DNA of 64,000 nucleotides from Gemmatimonadota bacterium. GTDB taxonomy: Bacteria; Gemmatimonadota; Gemmatimonadetes; Gemmatimonadales; Gemmatimonadaceae. Made by a program: the position numbers and the translations under genes. Below the pieces are notes generated by a model. It saw only the letters and a list, made by a program, of their open reading frames with translations. It did no database searches and was not told where the DNA came from. Shown here piece after piece: positions 1-9,585 of this stretch. Position 1 is the first letter of the stretch. Every line of letters begins with the position of its first letter. The stretch lies in assembly GCA_016719105.1 (NCBI GenBank), contig JADKAQ010000002.1:434001-498000 (forward strand), in the 5' to 3' direction.

Positions 1-942
1 ATCGACGAGGACCACGTCGGCCGACTCCTCCCCCGACGCACCGAGTCGCGAGACGACGATGCCATGCGCGCGTCCCCAGGCCTCGATAGGGGCGAGGTGC
101 GCGGTGGTGGGTTCGTGCGGGGCGATGATGAGTCGCGCTCCAGGGACGCCTCGACGAATCGCATCCCAGGCGGGGAGCAGCACGGCTTCGTCGGCAGGCC
201 AGGTGCTCCCGGCCACCAACGTTGGGCGCGGCGACGCGAGCGGCGCGAGCAGCGCCGAGGACCGATCGACGGCTCGCGCGCGGGCGGCGACCTGGTCGTA
301 ACGGGTGTCGCCGATGACCGTCACGGCGCCCGGCGGAACGCCTAACGCCACGAGGCGCGCGCCATCGTCCGCCCCCACGGCGCCCACCGCCCCCATCGCC
401 GCATAGGCGTCGTGCAGGAGCGCGCGCGCGAGCCCGCGGTTGCGCGAAGAACTCGGGGACACGGTGGCGCTCACCATCCCCAGCCGCACGCCCCGGCGCT
501 CGGCCTCCTGCGTCAGGAGGGGCCAGACGTCGAGCTTGGCGTACACGAGCGCCGTCGGCCGTAATGCCGCCAGCGCGGCGCGCGCCGCCCCCGCGGTGTC
601 GAACGGGAGATAGTCGGCGAAGTCGACCGACAGGCGCCGAGCAAAGGCCTCGGCGCTGGGACTGAAGAAGGTGTAGGCGAGCTGCACGTCGGGGCGGCGC
701 GCGCGCACGAGCTCCAGGACGGGGCGCGCCTGCAGCCCCTCACCGACCGAGGGGGCGTGCATCCAGAGGAGCGGGCGCGACGGATCGCGTCCGTCTCGCC
801 CCCAGGCGGCATAGCGGTCCAGCAGGTTGCGTCTGGCGGCGAGCGACCTCGCCAGCTTGCCCTCGCCCCCTGGGGTGACCCGCGTGGCGAGCGAGGCAAG
901 CCCACCCACCGCGCCGTAGGCCAGGGAGAGGAGCGGATTCAC
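1..942 (-). CDS. kdtA: 3-deoxy-D-manno-octulosonic acid (Kdo) transferase, C-terminus cut by window edge
   Basis: Transfers Kdo from CMP-Kdo to lipid A at the inner membrane during LPS core synthesis. I translated the minus strand from a GTG at 942; the frame stays open for 314 codons to the window edge. The N-terminal segment is hydrophobic (MNPLLSLAYGAVGGLASLA), as in the membrane-associated WaaA/KdtA family. The family signature HAPSVGE (residues 62-68; usually HASSVGE, with the catalytic Glu) is present, followed by KLDVWP near 136-141 where most homologues have TELWP. GDTRYDQV (211-218), GSTWPADE and an APHEP segment match the CMP-Kdo binding half. The roughly 100 C-terminal residues lie outside the window. 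Glu-to-Asp in the ELWP position is a mild oddity. The call is firm at family level. Confidence 0.88.
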   Translation of the reverse strand, partial: MNPLLSLAYGAVGGLASLATRVTPGGEGKLARSLAARRNLLDRYAAWGRDGRDPSRPLLWMHAPSVGEGLQARPVLELVRARRPDVQLAYTFFSPSAEAFARRLSVDFADYLPFDTAGAARAALAALRPTALVYAKLDVWPLLTQEAERRGVRLGMVSATVSPSSSRNRGLARALLHDAYAAMGAVGAVGADDGARLVALGVPPGAVTVIGDTRYDQVAARARAVDRSSALLAPLASPRPTLVAGSTWPADEAVLLPAWDAIRRGVPGARLIIAPHEPTTAHLAPIEAWGRAHGIVVSRLGASGEESADVVLVD

Positions 943-975
943 TCCGCTAGCCCTCGCGCCGAGGCGTCGTGCCCA

Positions 976-1698
976 CTACTTCGGGAGGTCGGCCTGTGCC
1001 TTGGCGATGACGCTGCGGAACGCCTCGATCTTCTCGGCGCCGGCAAGCGCCTGGTTGCCGATGAAGAAGGTGGGGGTCGAGCGGGCCCCGGCGGTCGTCG
1101 CACGTTCGGCATCGGCGAGGATCATCGGGCGCATGACGTGGTCCTTGACGCACGCCTTGTACGCATCGACGTCGAGCCCCAGCTCGCCGGCGATCTTCTC
1201 GAAGAACGGCGGACTGTCGGCCAGGTTGCTCCACTCGCCCTGCCGCTCGAAGATGCGCCCGTGCATGTCCCAGAACTTCTCCTGCGCGCCGGCGCACATG
1301 GCCGCTTCGGCCGCCGGAAGGGCGTTGGGATGCTGCTGCAGCGGGAAGTTGATGAAGGCCATGCGAGCGATCCCGGTCTGCACGAACTCCTTGATGACCG
1401 CCTGCGAGGTCTCCTTCTCCCATTGGCCGCAGAACGGGCACTGGAAGTCGCTCACCACGAGAATCCAGAGCTTCGCCGTGCTGTCGCCGAGGATGCGGCT
1501 CTTGTCGGCGCGGGTGACGCGCGCGTCGGCGTTGGTTGCCGAGGGCGCGGGGACGGCGCTGGTGGTCGCGCCGCCAGCGGGCGCGGCGGCACCCGCTGCA
1601 GCTGACGAACTATCGGCGGCGGCGCCGGACTTGGTGCCGCACCCCGCAAGCGTCGAGGTGATGGCGGCGAGCACCAGGGCGGGGAAGAGGCGCGACAT
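976..1698 (-). CDS. DsbA-family thioredoxin-fold lipoprotein (disulfide oxidoreductase)
   Basis: 240 aa, starting at the ATG that precedes a signal peptide (MSRLFPALVLAAITSTLAGC); the lipobox LAGC puts the lipidated Cys at residue 20. An Ala/Ser/Pro-rich linker (about 21-58) leads to a thioredoxin-4/DsbA domain with the active site CPFC at 87-90 (context DFQCPFCGQW). The later FIGNQALAGA-type stretch and a TPTFF cis-Pro loop are typical of DsbA/DSBA-like oxidoreductases. It probably oxidises or isomerises disulfides of exported proteins from a membrane-anchored position. The gene ends 33 bp before kdtA starts and is co-directional, so the two may be cotranscribed. The specific partner is unknown. 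Confidence 0.85.
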   Translation of the reverse strand: MSRLFPALVLAAITSTLAGCGTKSGAAADSSSAAAGAAAPAGGATTSAVPAPSATNADARVTRADKSRILGDSTAKLWILVVSDFQCPFCGQWEKETSQAVIKEFVQTGIARMAFINFPLQQHPNALPAAEAAMCAGAQEKFWDMHGRIFERQGEWSNLADSPPFFEKIAGELGLDVDAYKACVKDHVMRPMILADAERATTAGARSTPTFFIGNQALAGAEKIEAFRSVIAKAQADLPK

Positions 1699-2022
1699 GG
1701 ATAGGCGGGTGAAGTGACGCGGAACGAGTGCGCTCCCGTGCGCTCGCGCGTGGGGCGCAGGCGAACAGGCGGGCAACAACGACGGGGAAAACTACTGGCC
1801 TCCGCACGAATGGTCGACGGCGCGTCGGCGCGCCGCGCCGGCATGGCCTCCGTGCGGTTCGCCGCGGCGGTGAGTCGTCGCCGGAGGGATGCGCACCCTC
1901 TCCTGCGGGTTGGCTGAATCCCTACCCCGCTCCCCTGCGTATGGCTACCATACCGCAGTGCCTACTTCGCCCGGCTCCCCCGTGAGCGCCGGGCGTCACG
2001 TTGTCAGGGAGACGATTCGCCC
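1699..2022. other. Divergent intergenic region with an inverted repeat
   Basis: 324 bp between the divergent DsbA-like and TPM genes. No open frame looks genuine. An inverted repeat at 1935-1958 (CTGC-GTATGG-CTA-CCATAC-C-GCAG, one bulged C) lies about 65 bp upstream of the TPM start; it could be an operator or an RNA hairpin. Both promoters should be here, but I see no convincing -35/-10 pair. Confidence 0.4.
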
Positions 2023-2862
2023 GTGTGGGCCCTTCTCGCGCTCGTCGCGTCGTTGGTGGTAGCACAGGAGGTCCAGCTCCCGTCGCCGCCGCGTGGCTTC
2101 AGCCAGACGCAGGCCGACATGGTGGTGGACGCAGCCAGCGTCCTCTCGGCCGACGCGGTCGCGCGTATCAACCGGATCGTTTTCGACGTCAAGGCGAAGT
2201 CCGGCGGTGAGATCGTCGTCGTCACACTCCCCGACCTTGGCGGGCGGGACGTCGCAGACGTCGCGTTGCGCATCGGTCGCGAGTGGAAAGTCGGGCTCGA
2301 CGCCGGGATCGGCGATCGTTCTCGCAACGCCGGCGTCGTCGTCCTGGTCGTCCCGAAGGAGACCAGTCGCGATGGGCGCGGCTACATCTCGATCATGACG
2401 GGGCAGGGGACGGAAGGCTTCATCACCGACGCGACCGCCGGCGACATCCGGCGCGAGGCGATTCCCTTCTTCCAGCAACGCGACTATTCCACGGCGCTCG
2501 AGCTGATCTCGCTGCGTGTGGCGCAACGGTTCGAACGGGAGTTCGGCTTTGCGCTCGATACGGCGATTGTCCCGGCGCAGGTGGAGTCGCTCCGCCCGAG
2601 TGGCGGCGGGATCCCGCCCGAGGCGGTGCTGGTGGTCTTCGTGGTGCTGCTCATCCTGTTCAGCGCGATGGCGCGGGCTTCACGCGGTGGACGGCGCAAC
2701 GGGTGCTTGCAGGCGCTGATCGTGGCCGATGCGATCTCGAACTCGCGCGGGCGATCGCATTGGGGTGGTGGTGGCTTTGGTGGGGGGGGCGGTGGCGGTG
2801 GCTTCGGTGGCTTTGGTGGTGGCGGCGGTTTCAGCGGCGGCGGTTCCAGCGGGAGTTGGTGA
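2023..2862 (+). CDS. TPM-domain membrane protein (YgcG/DUF477 type) with Gly-rich C-terminus
   Basis: 279 aa from a GTG preceded by a GGGAGA ribosome-binding site 8 nt upstream. An N-terminal signal/anchor (1-14) is followed by a TPM domain (about 25-165, the PF04536 fold, with the family-typical sequence VDAASVLSADAVARI), a transmembrane helix (about 200-218) and a Gly/Phe-rich tail ending GGGSSGSW. This layout is the classical one for proteins encoded beside LemA. The TPM domain has been linked to photosystem II repair and phosphatase activity in plants; in bacteria its role is undefined, probably envelope-related. The next gene begins one base after the stop, and lemA follows, so an operon is likely. 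Confidence 0.85.
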   Translation: MWALLALVASLVVAQEVQLPSPPRGFSQTQADMVVDAASVLSADAVARINRIVFDVKAKSGGEIVVVTLPDLGGRDVADVALRIGREWKVGLDAGIGDRSRNAGVVVLVVPKETSRDGRGYISIMTGQGTEGFITDATAGDIRREAIPFFQQRDYSTALELISLRVAQRFEREFGFALDTAIVPAQVESLRPSGGGIPPEAVLVVFVVLLILFSAMARASRGGRRNGCLQALIVADAISNSRGRSHWGGGGFGGGGGGGGFGGFGGGGGFSGGGSSGSW

Positions 2863-2863
2863 C

Positions 2864-3607
2864 ATGGCAAAGATGACCCTCGAGGGATTGGTCTCCCAGC
2901 TGTCGGCCACGTACGGCGACGAACTGGTCGGCGTCGCGCTGTACGGCTCGGCGGCGCGCGGCGAGCAGGCCACGCGGCTCTCCGACCTCAACGTGCTCGT
3001 GGTGGTGCAGCGCATCACCATGGAGCACCTGCGCAAGGAAGGGGCGGTGGCGCGCGCCTGGCGGGAGGCCGGCAACCCGCCTCCGCTCACGATGACGCGC
3101 GCCGAGTGGTTGGGGAGCGCCGACATCTTCCCGATCGAGTACGCCGATATCCTGGCCCACCACAAGGTGCTGGCCGGGACGTTGCCGCTGGCCGGTGTCG
3201 TGGTGGAACGCGCCGACTTGCGGCTGCAGCTCGAGCACGAGGCGATGAGCAAGCTGCTGCGCCTGCGGCACGCGGTCCTCGAGGCGTCGGGCGACCAGAA
3301 GGCGCTCCTGCTGTTGCTCGAGCAGAGTGCGAGTGCGATGCTCGTGCTGCTGCGCGCCACGTTGCGTCTGGCGGGCACCGAACCACCCAATGACTCGGAA
3401 ACCGTCTGCGATCGATTTGCGTCCCAGAGCGGGCGCGACGCGTCGTCGCTCAAGCGCATCGTGCGCCACAATCGTGGCCTCGAGACGTTGAGTCAGCGCG
3501 ACGCCTCGGGCCTGGTCGAGCAGTACCTCGGCTTCGCCGAGGCGCTGGTCGCCTATCTCGACGCGTACTCCCAGACCGTCGGCTCCGACGGCGGATATCC
3601 CGCATGA
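2864..3607 (+). CDS. Nucleotidyltransferase-fold protein with altered catalytic motif
   Basis: 247 aa; ATG lies one base after the TPM stop. The N-terminus carries the pol-beta-type nucleotidyltransferase signature GSAARGE (about residues 27-33) followed by SDLN. Active family members have two acidic metal ligands (D-x-D) here; this protein has D-x-N, so catalysis may be weak or lost. The remainder is helical, without a recognised second domain. Position between the TPM gene and lemA is unusual, since those two genes are normally adjacent, and suggests a functional link with the pair. Substrate unknown; it could be a toxin-antitoxin-like or protein-modifying NTase, but nothing in the sequence decides this. 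Confidence 0.7.
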   Translation: MAKMTLEGLVSQLSATYGDELVGVALYGSAARGEQATRLSDLNVLVVVQRITMEHLRKEGAVARAWREAGNPPPLTMTRAEWLGSADIFPIEYADILAHHKVLAGTLPLAGVVVERADLRLQLEHEAMSKLLRLRHAVLEASGDQKALLLLLEQSASAMLVLLRATLRLAGTEPPNDSETVCDRFASQSGRDASSLKRIVRHNRGLETLSQRDASGLVEQYLGFAEALVAYLDAYSQTVGSDGGYPA

Positions 3608-3670
3608 CGTCGCGCCGTCACTCGGCTGCCGCGAAGCCAGGCTCCGGCGTTTGCAGGGGTGCTCGCTTCG

Positions 3671-3702
3671 CTCCCGTCTTCCCGTCTTCCCGTCCTCTCT
3701 TT
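3671..3702. repeat. Pyrimidine-rich GTCTTCCC tandem repeat
   Basis: Three units of an 8-bp CCGTCTTC-type repeat (reverse complement GAAGACGG) in the gap before lemA. It belongs to the same family as the repeats near 8.4, 36.8, 44.1 and 53.8 kb. Confidence 0.7.
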
Positions 3703-3719
3703 CCAACCAGGAGTGCATG

Positions 3720-4280
3720 ATGCGCCTACGACGACTCGTTGCCCTTCTCCCGCTCGCCCTGACGGCGTGCGGCTACAACACGATCCAGACCTACGACGAA
3801 AAGGCCAATGCCGCCAAGCAGCAGATCGAGGTCCAGCTGCAACGCCGCGCCGATCTCGTCCCGAACCTGGTCGAGGTGGTGCGCGGCCAGGCCAAGCAGG
3901 AGCTCGAAGTCTTCACGCAGGTCGCGAAGGCCCGCTCCGGGCTGGTAGACGCGGTCCAAAAGGGTGATCCGCGCGGCATGGCCGAGGCCAACGAGCAGCT
4001 CACGACGGCCATGCGCGGCCTGATGATCCAGGTCGAGGCCTACCCGCAGATCAAGTCCGACCAGGCCTTCCTGCGCCTGCAGGATGAACTGACCGGGACC
4101 GAGAATCGCATCGCGGTCTCGCGCACCGACCTCAACGGAGCGGTCGAGACGTACAACACGTACATCCGCAAGTTCCCGCAGGTGATGACCGCCAAGGTGA
4201 TCGGCTCCAAACCCAAGGAGTACTTCGAGGTATCCAACGCGGCGGCGCGCGAGGCGCCGAAGATCGACCTGACGAAGTAG
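3720..4280 (+). CDS. lemA: LemA family lipoprotein
   Basis: 186 aa. The second of two adjacent ATGs (3720) is preferred because it sits 6-7 nt from the AGGAG ribosome-binding site. The signal peptide ends in lipobox LTAC, so the protein is probably lipid-anchored; LemA homologues elsewhere are usually single-pass membrane proteins. The body matches LemA: helical, with the family-typical block RRADLVPNLVEVVRG after the anchor and an NxYI segment (TYNTYIRKFP) near the C-terminus. The TPM gene two positions upstream is the usual LemA partner. Molecular function is unknown. Confidence 0.9.
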   Translation: MRLRRLVALLPLALTACGYNTIQTYDEKANAAKQQIEVQLQRRADLVPNLVEVVRGQAKQELEVFTQVAKARSGLVDAVQKGDPRGMAEANEQLTTAMRGLMIQVEAYPQIKSDQAFLRLQDELTGTENRIAVSRTDLNGAVETYNTYIRKFPQVMTAKVIGSKPKEYFEVSNAAAREAPKIDLTK

Positions 4281-4311
4281 CGGACGACCGTCGATCATCG
4301 AGACGGACATG

Positions 4312-4339
4312 GGGGCGCCATCCCGACGGGTGGCGCCCC
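4312..4339. terminator. Hairpin between convergent lemA and M23-like gene
   Basis: Perfect 9-bp stem GGGGCGCCA / TGGCGCCCC with a 10-nt loop, 32 bp after the lemA stop and ending 21 bp before the stop of the opposing gene. Followed by CTTCG rather than a long T tract. Likely a bidirectional terminator. Confidence 0.6.
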
Positions 4340-4359
4340 TTCGTCGTGCGTCCGGGGGC

Positions 4360-4890
4360 CTAACGAGGGGAGGAGGCGTCGCGCCGGCCAGCGGCCCCGC
4401 GCGCCGTCGGCGCCGCGCGCCGCCCCGCGTCGCGCGCGCTCGCCGAGTCGGCCAGCGCCTCGATGCGCCCCTTCACGAGCGCGGCGCGTCGCAACAGCGA
4501 GTCGGCGGAGGCGCGACTCCCCTTGAGCGCGGCGTGGGCCTGCAGCGTGGCCGAGTCGGGAGCGGGGACCCCGGCGGCTGCGCTCAACCTCGCGTCGGCG
4601 CGCCGTATCGTGTCGAGCGCGCCGTTGAGGGCCTGTACGGTCGCTCGCAGCGAATCCATCTCCGCCACGCGACTCCCACCCTCGACCTCGCCGACGGTCG
4701 CCCGCTGCGCCCGCATCGTTCCCTCGCCGGTCCGCGCGGCCCACGAGGCAATTGCCCCGACGCCGACGATCGCGGCTACGGCGACGATCGCCACCCCCGC
4801 CCCCATCCACCGCAGCGCGCGCGACGAGACCGCGACGCTGCGCGGCTCGTCGGTGTCGTGCGGAATGAAGAGAACGGTCCAACGCTTCAT
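4360..4890 (-). CDS. Single-pass membrane protein resembling the N-terminus of an M23 peptidase, without the peptidase domain
   Basis: 176 aa from the ATG of MKRWTVLFIPHDTDEPRSV. This cytoplasmic leader, followed by one transmembrane helix (about 30-52, rich in Ala/Val/Ile) and a periplasmic heptad-like helical region, is the arrangement seen at the start of many LytM/M23 peptidoglycan peptidases and divisome-associated EnvC-like proteins. Here the chain ends after the helical region in an Ala/Arg-rich tail; no HxxxD or HxH zinc motifs follow. It may be a regulator, a truncated paralogue, or simply a look-alike. The gene starts 229 bp downstream of the metG stop on the same strand. Confidence 0.55.
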   Translation of the reverse strand: MKRWTVLFIPHDTDEPRSVAVSSRALRWMGAGVAIVAVAAIVGVGAIASWAARTGEGTMRAQRATVGEVEGGSRVAEMDSLRATVQALNGALDTIRRADARLSAAAGVPAPDSATLQAHAALKGSRASADSLLRRAALVKGRIEALADSASARDAGRRAAPTARGAAGRRDASSPR

Positions 4891-5083
4891 GCGGCGGTAC
4901 GTCGGGATACGGAACGATGGGAAGGCGAGACTGCGGCGTCTCGCCTTCGCTCTTGAGTTACCCGGGTTCGGGAGTGCGGGCAAGTACGCCGGTCACACCC
5001 CGCGCATGACGCCCGTCGCCGGAGCGCGGCAGCCCCGACCGTGCATGTCGCGCCGGCGGCGTACCGGAGGCGGAGGAGGAGAC

Positions 5084-5100
5084 GGCCGGCGCTGCCGGCC
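5084..5100. terminator. GC hairpin downstream of metG
   Basis: GGCCGGC-GCT-GCCGGCC, a 7-bp perfect stem with a 3-nt loop, 20 bp past the metG stop. No T tract on either strand, so terminator function is only possible. Confidence 0.3.
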
Positions 5101-5119
5101 GGCGGTGTAGGCCCGCGGT

Positions 5120-6654
<1,535 letters not shown>

Positions 6655-6658
<4 letters not shown>

Positions 6659-8412
6659 GCGCCGTCTCCTGGTCCGGAATCTGTGCTGGAATCGCGATCG
6701 CCCCCGCTCCCCGAATCGCCGGCGTCGCCGCGCTCTCCCTCGCCGCGCTCACTGCCGCCGCGCGCGCGCCGACCGCCGCGCCGTCCGCGGCGCCGCCGCA
6801 GCCTGCGCTCCTGCTCGTCGAGGCGCTCCTCACTCGTCGCCCCCTCACGTCCCGTCGCCTCCGCGTCAGCTGCAACGTCGGGCGTGACGTCGCCCCCCGG
6901 CCGGCGGTCGCCGCCGTTGCCAACGGCGGTGACCTCATCTCGCGGCGGCGGAGCGCCGGGATCGGCCGGTGAGCTGGACGTGGCACGGTCAGCCGCACGA
7001 CGCTGGTCGCGATCGCCACGACCGCCGCGGTCGCCGCGGCCACGCCGCTCGGCGTCATCCTGCCGGCCGCCACGATCGCTGCCGCGCGCCGCGCCGCGCT
7101 CCCCACTCCGATCGCTCCCGCGTGCGCCGCGGCGATCGTTAGGCTCCCCGCGCTCGCGAGCCGCCACGCCGTCACCCGCGTCCGGCGCACCTGGGGTACG
7201 TTCGCCGCCCCGCTCGCCCGAGGGCGCTCGTTCGGCCCCGCCGCGCCGCTCGCCACGCCGCTCGTCTCGCTCGCGCCGCGCGCCACGCTCGCCGCGGTCT
7301 GAGCGCTCACCGCGATCCGTGCGCTCGCCACGCGCCTTGGCCTCGCCGCGCTCACGACCTTCTCGCTCTCCGCCCCCGGCCGGTGCTCCTGCGTCTCGTC
7401 CACGCTCACCCCGGCCGAGCACCGGAAGTCCGCGGGGCGGCAGCGGGGCGAGCCCCCCTTCCATGTCCGGGCGCCAGACGGGCATCTCCGACGTGTCCTG
7501 CAGTCGCAGCACCTCGTCCGTCACCTGTTCGTACGGATAGGGCGAGGCATCCTCCTCGAGCCCCTGCGTCCCTGCCGGCGGGTTGCGCCATTCGCGGCGC
7601 AGCTCGGCGAGTGGAATGATCCGAACGTCGCCTTCGGGGCCGCGCAGGGTCACGCGCTCGCGGAAGATGTCGTTCGAGATGACCTTCTCCTCTCCCTTCG
7701 ACGTCTCGATGATCTTTCCTTCTTTGGGGAAGCGCTTCCGCTGCTGGACGTAGAAGTCGTGCTCGTAGCGCAGGCAGCACATCAGGCGCCCGCAGGCCCC
7801 GGAGATCTGCGTGGGGTTGAGCGACAGCTTCTGGTCCTTGGCGACGCCAAGGTTCACCGGGCGCAGCTCGGGGAGCCACGACGCCGAGCAGTACTCACGT
7901 CCGCAGCGCCCGATCCCGCCCAGGCGCTTGGCTTCGTCGCGCACGCCGATCTGCTTGAGCTCGATGCGCGTGCGGAACATCGCCGCCAGCTCGCGCACGA
8001 GATTCCGGAAGTCGACGCGCTTGTCGGCCGTGAAGTAGATCGTGAGCTTGCGCCGGTCCCACCGCCATTCGGCGTCCGTGAGCTTCATGACGAGGTTGTT
8101 CGCCTTGACCCGCTCCATCGCCTTCCGGCGGGCGATCTCGTCCTGGTCGCGCAGCTCGGCGACCTTCTTGACCTCGTCGGGGGTCGCCAGGCGCCGCACC
8201 TCGCGCGACACCGGTTCCTCCTCGGTCGGTTTGTGCGCGACGCCGGCAATGCGCTTCTCGACCAACTCACCCGTAGCATAGACGTGCCCGAGGTCCTCGC
8301 CGCGATCTGCCTCGACGATGACCGCGGCCTTCGTCGGGAGCGGCTCGTCGCCGTTCCAGAAGAAGAACTCTTTCCGGTTGCCCTTGAAGGCGACTTCTAC
8401 CAGGCTTGGCAT
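6655..8412 (-). CDS. ricT: PSP1/RicT (YaaT) family protein with long Arg/Glu/Gly-rich tail
   Basis: 585 aa, about twice the usual 270-300 aa. Residues 1-290 match the PSP1 (RicT/YaaT) family. In Bacillus this protein binds RicA and RicF, carries iron-sulfur clusters and affects RNase Y activity and sporulation. The conserved cysteines are visible: C170, C175 (GRCGREYC) and C207, C212, C213 (GACGRLMCC). From about 330 onward the chain is a low-complexity tail of RGER/DRGE/SDRGE-like repeats, probably disordered and possibly RNA-binding. No RicA or RicF gene is in the window. It overlaps metG by 4 nt. The family assignment is firm; the role of the tail is inferred. Confidence 0.9.
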
Positions 8413-8413
8413 G

Positions 8414-8613
8414 GGAGAAGACGGGAAGACGGGAAGACGAGAAGACGAGAAGAAGGGCTCACAAGTCGAACTATAACAGGGGGATGCGGGGCCGGGAGGC
8501 GGGGCAGGCGATGCGGCTGCGGTGGCGCAGCCGCGCCCCCGAAAACGACCGAGGCGCCCGCAACCCTCGCGCGCGCCCGATCTCGTCTTCTCGTCTTCTC
8601 GTCTTCCCGTCTT
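8414..8613. repeat. Inverted GAAGACGA repeat arms around a GC hairpin
   Basis: Left arm 8414-8456 contains tandem GAAGACGG/GAAGACGA units; right arm 8581-8613 is its inverse and touches the accA TAG stop. A 23-bp perfect inverted match joins 8431-8453 to 8586-8608. The 130-bp centre holds a smaller hairpin, GCGGCTGCG-GTGG-CGCAGCCGC (8513-8534). This lies between accA and ricT, which are co-directional, so it could limit read-through. Member of the window-wide repeat family. Confidence 0.75.
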
Positions 8614-9585
8614 CTATTCAGAAAACTTCCCCATCTTCAGGAACTTCTCCCGCCGCTTCCGGACCAGCTTCTCCGGCTTGTAGCGGCGCAGCTCCTCGTA
8701 GTGCTTGATGAGCGTTTCCTGGAGCGCAGCGGCCGCCACCTCATGGTTGGCATGGGCGCCGCCGAGTGGTTCGGGGATGATCTCGTCGATGACGCCGAGT
8801 TCGAGGAGGTCCTGGGCCGTGATCTTGAGCGCGCCGGCCGCCTTCTCGCGCATCTCGGGGGACTTGCCGTCCTTCCAGAGAATCGCGGCGCACCCCTCGA
8901 CGGTGATCACCGAGTAGACGGCGTTCTCCAGCATGAGCACGCGGTCGGCCACGCCTAACGCCAGTGCCCCGCCCGACCCGCCCTCGCCGATGACCGTGGC
9001 GATGATCGGCGTCTCGAGGCTGCTCATCTCGAACAGGTTGCGGGCGATCGCTTCGGCCTGACCTCGCTCCTCCGCCCCCAGTCCGGCCCATGCCCCGGGG
9101 GTGTCGATGAAGGTGAAGACCGGGACGTGGAACTTCTCGGCCAGCTTCATCAGGCGGAGCGCCTTGCGGTAGCCCTCGGGGTGCGGCATCCCGAAGTTGC
9201 GCTTGAGGTTCTCCTTGGTGTCGCGCCCCCGCTGGTGCCCGATGATCATGACGGTCTCGCCGTCGAGTCGGGCCCACCCGCCGACGATGGCGGCGTCCTC
9301 GCGGAAGGCGCGGTCGCCGTGCAGCTCGACGAAGTCGGTGAAGCAGAGCCGCACGTAGTCGAGCGTGAACGGGCGCTTGCTCGAGCGAGCCACCTGCAGG
9401 CGCTGGAGCGGCGTGAGGTTGCGATACACCTCCTGCCGCAGGTTGGTGAGCTTCTTCTCGAGTGGCTGGATCTCGGCGTCGACGCTCATGTGCTGCCCGT
9501 CGGCCATCCGCTTCAACTCGTCGATCTGCTTCTCGAGTTCGAAGATGGGACGCTCGAACTCCATCGTGGGTGTACTAGCCATCAT
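8614..9585 (-). CDS. accA: Acetyl-CoA carboxylase carboxyltransferase subunit alpha
   Basis: 323 aa, standard AccA length. With AccD it transfers the carboxyl group from biotin to acetyl-CoA, making malonyl-CoA for fatty-acid synthesis. Characteristic segments include the N-terminal FERPIFELEKQIDELK, the crotonase-like VFTFIDTPGAWAGLGAEERGQ block and the oxyanion-region sequence GEGGSGGALALGVADRVLM. Two consecutive ATGs occur; the first overlaps the dnaE stop in an ATGA arrangement, with GGAGGG of the dnaE end serving as ribosome-binding site. Its stop TAG runs directly into a GAAGACG repeat. accD is not in the window. Confidence 0.97.
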   Translation of the reverse strand: MMASTPTMEFERPIFELEKQIDELKRMADGQHMSVDAEIQPLEKKLTNLRQEVYRNLTPLQRLQVARSSKRPFTLDYVRLCFTDFVELHGDRAFREDAAIVGGWARLDGETVMIIGHQRGRDTKENLKRNFGMPHPEGYRKALRLMKLAEKFHVPVFTFIDTPGAWAGLGAEERGQAEAIARNLFEMSSLETPIIATVIGEGGSGGALALGVADRVLMLENAVYSVITVEGCAAILWKDGKSPEMREKAAGALKITAQDLLELGVIDEIIPEPLGGAHANHEVAAAALQETLIKHYEELRRYKPEKLVRKRREKFLKMGKFSE

